Assembly: GCA_946479905.1 (NCBI GenBank)
Contig: CAMLIA010000176.1
Span: 1 to 8,972, forward strand
Reading direction: 5' to 3'
Length of the DNA: 8,972 nucleotides
DNA from: an uncultured Frankiales bacterium
GTDB lineage: Bacteria > Actinomycetota > Actinomycetes > Mycobacteriales > SCTD01
The notes under the pieces were generated by a model. The model made no database searches and was not told where the DNA came from. It was given only the letters and a program-made list of their open reading frames with translations. Every line of letters begins with the position of its first letter. Position 1 is the first letter of the stretch. Position numbers and translations under genes: made by a program. Below are positions 5,307 through 8,972 of this stretch, piece after piece.

Positions 5307-6094
5307 GGCCCGAGCAGTGGCGGCCGCGGAGGGCTGCCCACGAGGCCCGGGTCGACGACTGGACGGCGGACCACCTGGCGCGCGCGGCGAGCGGGACGCG
5401 GCACCCCGTCGAGGACTTCCTGTTCACGTACTACTCGCACCGCCCCGCCCAGCTGCGCCGGTGGTCACCGGGCGCGGGCGTCGAGCTGGTCGAGTGGGAG
5501 GGGCCGCAGCCGTGGCTCGACCCGCCGCCCGACCGAGTGGGGTGGATCGTGGAGCTCCTCGAGCGCACCGCGGCCCGCGCCCCCGTCTTCGGCTGCTACG
5601 GCCTGCACGAGTGGGCGATGGCCTACCGGACCGAGCCGCGCCACGACGTACCCCTGCGGCTCGGCGCCGACGGGACCGCAGCGGTCGTGGAGGCGCAGCC
5701 GCTGGTGTGCACCCACCACGACGCCTTCCGCTTCTTCTCCCCGGCCGCGCGGCCGCGCAACGTCCTGCAGCCGAGCCGGGACGACCAGCTGCGCCTCGAG
5801 CAGCCCGGCTGCCTGCACGCCAACATGGACCTCTACAAGTGGGCCTACAAGCTGTCGCCCTGGGTGCCCGCGGAGCTGGTCGGCGACTGCTTCGACCTTG
5901 CCCGCCGAATGCGCGTCCTCGACATGCGCGCCTCGCCCTACGACCTCACGGCATACGGGTACGAACCGGTCGCTATCGAGACGGCTGAGGGCCGCGCGAC
6001 CTACCAGGCCCTGCAGCGGGAGTTCGCGACCGAGGCCGCGGCGCTGCGCGCGCGGCTTCAGCTGGCGGCTCGGTCGCTGGTCCGCCCGGCGTAG
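5303..6094 (+). CDS. Conserved actinobacterial protein of the type often labelled 3-methyladenine DNA glycosylase
   Basis: This 263-residue soluble protein belongs to a family I remember from actinobacterial genomes, commonly named 3-methyladenine DNA glycosylase; I cannot verify that here. Recognisable segments are HPVEDFLFTYY (34-44) followed by RPAQLRRW (47-54), CTHHDAFRFF in the middle, CLHANMDLYKWAYKL, DMRASPYDLTAYGYEP, and a helical C-terminus (REFATEAAALRARL). I see no helix-hairpin-helix with the Gly/Pro-Asp of AlkA or Tag-type glycosylases, so the activity name is doubtful. Several His, Cys and aromatic residues in the conserved parts would suit a metal or cofactor site (inference). 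The ATG at 5303 overlaps the upstream stop by 4 bp, so translation is coupled to the repeat protein and the two probably work together or are co-regulated. A 13-bp palindromic word lies inside at 5674-5686. Confidence 0.72.
   Translation: MRPEQWRPRRAAHEARVDDWTADHLARAASGTRHPVEDFLFTYYSHRPAQLRRWSPGAGVELVEWEGPQPWLDPPPDRVGWIVELLERTAARAPVFGCYGLHEWAMAYRTEPRHDVPLRLGADGTAAVVEAQPLVCTHHDAFRFFSPAARPRNVLQPSRDDQLRLEQPGCLHANMDLYKWAYKLSPWVPAELVGDCFDLARRMRVLDMRASPYDLTAYGYEPVAIETAEGRATYQALQREFATEAAALRARLQLAARSLVRPA
5674..5686. repeat. 13-bp palindromic word GACCGCAGCGGTC, copy 3
   Basis: This copy is identical to those at 380-392 and 4167-4179. It lies in the middle of the glycosylase-like gene and again reads Thr-Ala-Ala-Val in frame. 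Confidence 0.7.
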
Positions 6095-6138
6095 CGAAGT
6101 GGGTGCTGCCGGCGGCGTCGCGAGGTCCCGGATCGGTC

Positions 6139-6144
6139 GATGAT
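6139..6144 (+). promoter_or_regulatory. Possible -10 box of a leaderless gene
   Basis: GATGAT lies 6 bases before the ATG at 6151, the spacing expected if transcription starts at the A of the start codon. No Shine-Dalgarno precedes this ATG. No clear -35 is visible, and the box is a weak match to TANNNT. Confidence 0.35.
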
Positions 6145-6150
6145 GTGGGC

Positions 6151-6288
6151 ATGACGATCGACCTGACCGGCCCCCGGCCCACTGTCGACTCGACCTGCGA
6201 CCACTGCGGGCGAGTCGCCCCGCTGTACCGCCTGATCGGCACCTGGGTGCCGCTGTGCCGCGACTGCTTCGCCAGGAAGCACGGCTGA
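6151..6288 (+). CDS. Zinc-ribbon microprotein, 45 residues
   Basis: This small protein is dominated by two Cys pairs, C16-x2-C19 and C36-x2-C39, separated by 16 residues. They form a probable zinc ribbon or knuckle (CDHCG and CRDCF). The segment between is hydrophobic (APLYRLIGTWVPL), and a short basic end follows (ARKHG). It has no domain beyond this. Such microproteins may bind nucleic acid or protein, but nothing here shows which. ATG 6151 is preferred over the upstream in-frame start at 6103 because the extra residues are low-quality, and because a -10-like box 6 bases upstream suggests a leaderless transcript. It starts 56 bp after the glycosylase-like gene and its stop is 1 bp from the stop of the convergent dehydrogenase. 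It could also be read from the upstream operon. The four-cysteine pattern supports a real gene. Confidence 0.68.
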   Translation: MTIDLTGPRPTVDSTCDHCGRVAPLYRLIGTWVPLCRDCFARKHG

Positions 6289-6289
6289 C

Positions 6290-7045
6290 TCAGGCCGTCG
6301 TCGCGATGCCGCCGTCGACGGGGATGACCGCGCCCGTCACGTAGGACCCTGCCCGGCTCGCGAGGAAGACCGCGACGCCCGCCATGTCGTCCGGACGGCC
6401 GATCCGGTTGAGCGGTGACTGCGCGGCGATCTCGGCACCGAACGCGTCCAGGGTCGCCGCCATCATCTTCGACTCGAAGGGTCCCGGGGCCACCGCGTTC
6501 ACCGTGATGTGCCGCGGCCCGAGGTCGCGGGCGAGCATCCTGGTGAGGTGGTGGATGCCGGCCTTGCTCGCCGCGTAGCTGTAGGTCGGCAGCGCGCTCA
6601 CGTGCAGCCCGTCGATGCTGCCGATGTTGATGACCCGGCTGGGGTCGTCCTGGCTGCCGCGCGCCTCGAGCTTGCCGACCAGAGCACGGGTGAGGAAGAA
6701 CGGGCTCTTCACGTTGAGGTTGAGGACCTTGTCCCAGGCGCTCGCGGGGAACTCCTCGAGCGGGGCGCCCCACGTCGCCCCGGCGTTGTTGACGAGGATG
6801 TCGAGCTCGTCGACGGCGTCGGCCAGCCGGACGCACTCCTCCTCGGTCTGCAGGTCGGCGGGTACGGCGGAGGCGGGCCCGTGCGTGGACAGCTCGGCGA
6901 CGGCCTCGGCGCAGGCCTGCTCGTCGCGCGAGCTGATGACGACGGAGGCTCCCGCGTCGAGCAGACCGCGGGCGATCATGAGACCGATGCCGCGCGAGCC
7001 GCCGGTGACGAGCGCCTTCTTGCCCGTGAGGTCGAACAGGTCCAT
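6290..7045 (-). CDS. Short-chain dehydrogenase/reductase, RhlG-like
   Basis: This 251-residue classical SDR is full length. It has the cofactor motif TGGSRGIG (14-21), ADL (63-65), NNAG (86-89), Asn111, catalytic Ser143, Tyr157 and Lys161 (YAASK), the APGP turn after the fourth strand, and PVDGG near the C-terminus. Arg18 and Arg40 (SSRD) favour NADP(H) over NAD(H). The overall text, including GLMIARGLLDAGA, WGAPLEEFP, RVINIGS and HHLTRMLARDLG, resembles Pseudomonas RhlG, described as a 3-oxoacyl reductase linked to rhamnolipid and polyhydroxyalkanoate precursors. A role in acyl-chain reduction is plausible, but the substrate cannot be read from sequence. No ribosome binding site precedes the ATG at 7045. 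TAGGGT (7059-7054) lies 8 bases upstream, so the gene is probably leaderless and shares a bidirectional promoter with the acetyltransferase gene at 7071. Confidence 0.93.
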   Translation of the reverse strand: MDLFDLTGKKALVTGGSRGIGLMIARGLLDAGASVVISSRDEQACAEAVAELSTHGPASAVPADLQTEEECVRLADAVDELDILVNNAGATWGAPLEEFPASAWDKVLNLNVKSPFFLTRALVGKLEARGSQDDPSRVINIGSIDGLHVSALPTYSYAASKAGIHHLTRMLARDLGPRHITVNAVAPGPFESKMMAATLDAFGAEIAAQSPLNRIGRPDDMAGVAVFLASRAGSYVTGAVIPVDGGIATTA

Positions 7046-7053
7046 GGCGAGAG

Positions 7054-7063
7054 ACCCTAGTGT
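7054..7063. promoter_or_regulatory. Overlapping divergent -10 boxes, bidirectional promoter
   Basis: On the plus strand TAGTGT (7058-7063) lies 7 bases before the GTG at 7071. On the minus strand TAGGGT (7059-7054) lies 8 bases before the ATG at 7045. Both fit the actinobacterial TANNNT -10 pattern at leaderless spacing and share the TA step at 7058-7059. The whole gap between the two starts is 25 bp. No -35 element is convincing on either side. Confidence 0.55.
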
Positions 7064-7070
7064 CCGTCGG

Positions 7071-7625
7071 GTGGACCTCCCGCTGCTGACCCGGCTGCCG
7101 GGCGAGGTGCGGCTCAGGGACCTGACCCCCGCCGACGCCGGCGTGTTCGCGGCGCACATCGCCTCCGACGTGGACCGGCTGGCGGAGTTCCTCGCCTGGC
7201 CGGAGCGCACCACGACCCCGGAGGGCGCGCTCGCCTTCCTGCAGCCCTACGCCGACCAGGCCGACGGCCGGCGCGTGGTCGCCGGCGTCTGGGCCGACGA
7301 GGCGCTCGTCGGCGGCATCGTGCTGTTCCGCCACGACGAGGCCGCGGCGAGCATCGAGCTCGGCTGCTGGGCGGTCGCGGCGGCGGAGGGCAAGGGCGCC
7401 GTCCGCGCCGCGTGCGTCGAGGGCCTGCGGCTGGCCCGTGGCTGGGGGGTCGAGCGGGTGGAGTGGCTGTGCGACCCGGGCAACACCAGGTCGTCGGGGC
7501 TCGCCGTCCGGCTCGGGTTCGTGCACGAGGGGACGCTGCGCTCGTCGTACCCGCTGCGCGGGCGGCGCTGCGACACCGCGGTGTACGGGTTGGTCGAGGG
7601 TGAGATCGACGAGGCGATCCGGTGA
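7071..7625 (+). CDS. GNAT family N-acetyltransferase, RimJ/RimL type
   Basis: This 184-residue protein has the order of a RimJ/RimL-type GNAT enzyme, transferring an acetyl group from acetyl-CoA to an amine, often a protein N-terminus or small molecule. Visible parts are the N-terminal strand VRLRDLTPAD (13-22), the central strand and turn IELGCW (95-100), the pyrophosphate loop EGKGAV (106-111), and the C-terminal signature S-x2-LAVRLGF-x2-EGTLR followed by GRRCDTAVYGL. In the loop the usual Gln/Arg position is Glu106, a minor departure. GTG 7071 is chosen because a -10-like box lies 7 bases upstream, and the frame upstream runs through the opposite-strand dehydrogenase. The stop overlaps the GTG of the LysE-type exporter gene in the four bases GTGA, so the two are translationally coupled. 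Together they may modify and export the same kind of compound, or give resistance to it (inference). Confidence 0.85.
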   Translation: MDLPLLTRLPGEVRLRDLTPADAGVFAAHIASDVDRLAEFLAWPERTTTPEGALAFLQPYADQADGRRVVAGVWADEALVGGIVLFRHDEAAASIELGCWAVAAAEGKGAVRAACVEGLRLARGWGVERVEWLCDPGNTRSSGLAVRLGFVHEGTLRSSYPLRGRRCDTAVYGLVEGEIDEAIR

Positions 7626-8209
7626 TCCTCGCCTGGTCGGTGCTGGCGCTGCTGCTGACGCTGACGCCCGGCGCGGACACCGCTCTGGTGCTCCGCACCA
7701 CGGTGCGCAGCGGGTCCCGGGCGGCGCTGCGGTGCACTTTCGGCATCTGCACCGGGACGATGACGTGGGCGGCGCTGAGCGCGCTCGGCGTCTCCGCCGT
7801 GGTGGCGGCGTCGCCGCTGGCGTTCGACGTGCTGCGGTACGGCGGGGCGGGCTACCTGCTCTGGCTCGGCTTCGTCGCGCTGCGCGCCCGACCGGCCGGC
7901 GCGGCGGACAGCGTACCCCGACAGGCGTTCCGCGACGGGCTCGTGACCAACCTGCTCAACCCGAAGATCGGCGTGTTCTACGCGACCCTGCTGCCCGGCT
8001 TCATCCGGCCCGGGCAGTCGGTGCTGGGCATGTCGCTCCTGCTGGCCGGCATCCACGCGGCGATGGGCCTGGTGTGGCTGTCGGTGGTCGCGCTGGCGGC
8101 GTCGCGCGCCGCGGACGTGCTGCGCCGCGACGCCTGGCGCCGCCGGATGGAGCGCGTGACCGGCGTCGTGCTGGTCGCCTTCGGCGTCCGCGTCCTCACC
8201 ACCTCCTAG
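7622..8209 (+). CDS. LysE/RhtB family amino acid or metabolite exporter
   Basis: This 195-residue hydrophobic inner-membrane protein belongs to the LysE/RhtB transporter family, which exports amino acids and related compounds using the proton gradient. The N-terminal membrane helix leads into TPGADTALVLRTTVRSG, the family's conserved loop. A Gly-rich second helix follows (GICTG), then YGGAGYLLWLG and the NLLNPKIGVFY segment that marks the family. About five to six membrane segments are visible, ending with a basic loop (RRDAWRRRMER) and a last helix. The length is near the usual 200-210. The GTG at 7622 overlaps the stop of the acetyltransferase gene (GTGA), so expression is coupled. Its substrate cannot be told from sequence. 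An inverted repeat beginning at its stop codon probably ends the operon. Confidence 0.9.
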   Translation: MILAWSVLALLLTLTPGADTALVLRTTVRSGSRAALRCTFGICTGTMTWAALSALGVSAVVAASPLAFDVLRYGGAGYLLWLGFVALRARPAGAADSVPRQAFRDGLVTNLLNPKIGVFYATLLPGFIRPGQSVLGMSLLLAGIHAAMGLVWLSVVALAASRAADVLRRDAWRRRMERVTGVVLVAFGVRVLTTS

Positions 8210-8254
8210 CGTCCTCAGAACTGCTCCCACCGTCAGGCTGGGCGCTGAGGACGC
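8209..8254. terminator. Long-loop inverted repeat between converging genes, probable bidirectional terminator
   Basis: GCGTCCTCAG (8209-8218) and CTGAGGACGC (8245-8254) are perfect 10-bp inverted arms with a 26-base spacer. The left arm starts on the last base of the exporter stop codon, and the right arm ends 4 bp before the stop of the opposing dehydrogenase. The arms fill nearly the whole 49-bp gap. There is no T-run on either strand, so it would be a GC-rich factor-dependent or I-shaped type. A protein-binding site is the alternative. Confidence 0.5.
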
Positions 8255-8258
8255 AAGG

Positions 8259-8972
8259 TCAGCGCTGGAGGTACTTGCCGAGCTCCTGGCGGGCGACGGT
8301 CCGCACGTGCACCTCGTCCGGCCCGTCGGCGAGGCGCAGGGTGCGCATCCCGGCCCACATCCGGGCGAGCGGGAAGTCGTCGGAGACGCCCGCCCCGCCG
8401 TGCACCTGGATGGCGCGGTCGAGGACGTTGAGGGTCACACGCGGCGCGATGACCTTGATCGCGGCGATCTCCGTGCGGGCGCCGCGGGCGCCGACCTTGT
8501 CGATGAGCCAGGCGGTCTTCAGGGTCAGCAGCCGGGCCTGCTCGATCTCCATCCGCGACTCGGCGATCTGCTCCTGCACGACGCCCTGCCGCGCGAGCTC
8601 CTTGCCGAACGCGACGCGGGAGGCGGCCCGCTCGCACATCAGCTTCAGCGCCCGCTCGGCGATGCCGAGCGACCGCATGCAGTGGTGGATGCGGCCGGGA
8701 CCGAGCCGGGCCTGGGCGATCATGAAGCCGTCGCCCTCGTTGCCGATCAGGTTGGACGCGGGCACCCGGACGTCGGTGAAGCGCACCTCGCCGTGGCCGT
8801 GCTGGTCCTGGTAGCCGAAGACCGGCAGCGCGCGGACCACCTCGACACCCGGGGTGTCGCGGGGCACGAGGATCATGGACTGCTGGCGGTGGACCGACTC
8901 GTTCACGTCGGTCTTCCCCATCACGATCATGATCTTGCAGCGCGGGTCGTTGATGCCGGTGGTCCACCACTT
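8259..8972 (-). CDS. Acyl-CoA dehydrogenase, ACAD10/11-like (5' end outside window)
   Basis: This is the C-terminal 237 residues of an FAD-dependent acyl-CoA dehydrogenase, which oxidises acyl-CoA to the 2-enoyl form. The frame stays open to the window edge, so the N-terminus lies beyond 8972. The fragment starts [14 protein letters not shown], the flavin-side strand, continues through the substrate-loop segment [16 protein letters not shown], and then the C-terminal helical domain with [24 protein letters not shown] and [16 protein letters not shown]. The text matches the ACAD10/ACAD11 branch as I remember it. Where many family members have the catalytic Glu in a YEGT motif, this one reads ADGPDEVH, so Asp may be the base, as I believe is normal for the branch. 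It ends KYLQR. It converges on the LysE-type gene. Substrate unknown; FadE-type fatty acid catabolism is the default expectation. Confidence 0.92.
   Translation of the reverse strand, partial: KWWTTGINDPRCKIMIVMGKTDVNESVHRQQSMILVPRDTPGVEVVRALPVFGYQDQHGHGEVRFTDVRVPASNLIGNEGDGFMIAQARLGPGRIHHCMRSLGIAERALKLMCERAASRVAFGKELARQGVVQEQIAESRMEIEQARLLTLKTAWLIDKVGARGARTEIAAIKVIAPRVTLNVLDRAIQVHGGAGVSDDFPLARMWAGMRTLRLADGPDEVHVRTVARQELGKYLQR

Noticed and set aside
6103..6150. Upstream start adding 16 residues to the zinc-ribbon microprotein
   Set aside because: The added residues look random and lie over a -10-like box at the right spacing for the ATG at 6151.
5973..7526. Minus-strand open frame of 517 codons covering the dehydrogenase and acetyltransferase
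   Set aside because: The product is Arg/Pro/Gly-rich, has no domain, and lies out of frame over an intact SDR; it is a shadow.
1..8972. tRNA, rRNA, riboswitch, insertion sequence or att site
   Set aside because: No cloverleaf, rRNA-like, transposase or terminal-repeat sequence was seen on either strand by eye.

Overview
The window comes from the chromosome of a very GC-rich actinobacterium. Evidence for this is the strong G/C bias at third codon positions, the GTG starts, probable leaderless genes behind TANNNT-type -10 boxes, and a DesA3/Rv3230c-type desaturase system as in Mycobacterium. The sequence alone does not fix the genus. I see no rRNA, tRNA, CRISPR array, insertion sequence or phage gene. 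Coding density is high and no gene-free stretch exceeds about 150 bases.

Region 1 (1-3873) is a lipid desaturation locus with two paralogous modules facing each other. Each module is an NAD(P)H:ferredoxin-type reductase (FAD/NAD domains plus a C-terminal plant-type 2Fe-2S domain) followed by a membrane fatty acyl desaturase with three histidine boxes. Module A is on the + strand (reductase 1-599, 5' end outside the window; desaturase 628-1782) and closely resembles mycobacterial DesA3 and its partner. Module B is on the - strand (reductase 3873-2899, desaturase 2888-1779). The desaturase stop codons overlap in the four bases CTAA. Each reductase presumably passes electrons from NAD(P)H to its desaturase. 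Module B has three tandem 15-bp repeats just upstream, probably an operator.

Region 2 (3874-4862) holds a 144-bp divergent regulatory region with two different repeat systems, a small Thr-rich single-pass membrane protein (4018-4332), a convergent hypothetical protein (4796-4338), and a short divergent spacer.

Region 3 (4863-6288) holds a translationally coupled pair: a 147-residue protein built of two homing-endonuclease-associated repeats but lacking a nuclease domain, and a conserved actinobacterial protein of a family I remember being labelled '3-methyladenine DNA glycosylase'. A 45-residue zinc-ribbon microprotein follows.

Region 4 (6290-8209) holds an RhlG-like short-chain dehydrogenase (- strand) and a divergent GNAT acetyltransferase-LysE/RhtB exporter pair (+ strand). 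The 25-bp gap between them appears to be one bidirectional promoter with overlapping -10 boxes. A 10-bp inverted repeat after the exporter probably terminates transcription from both sides. The window ends inside an acyl-CoA dehydrogenase of the ACAD10/11 type (- strand, 8972-8259).

The most unexpected signals are an exact 13-bp palindromic word (GACCGCAGCGGTC) found in three unrelated genes, always in the same reading frame; the module B operator-like repeat array; the shared bidirectional promoter; and the nuclease-less repeat protein coupled to the glycosylase-like gene. I found no clear evidence of a wholly new multi-gene system.
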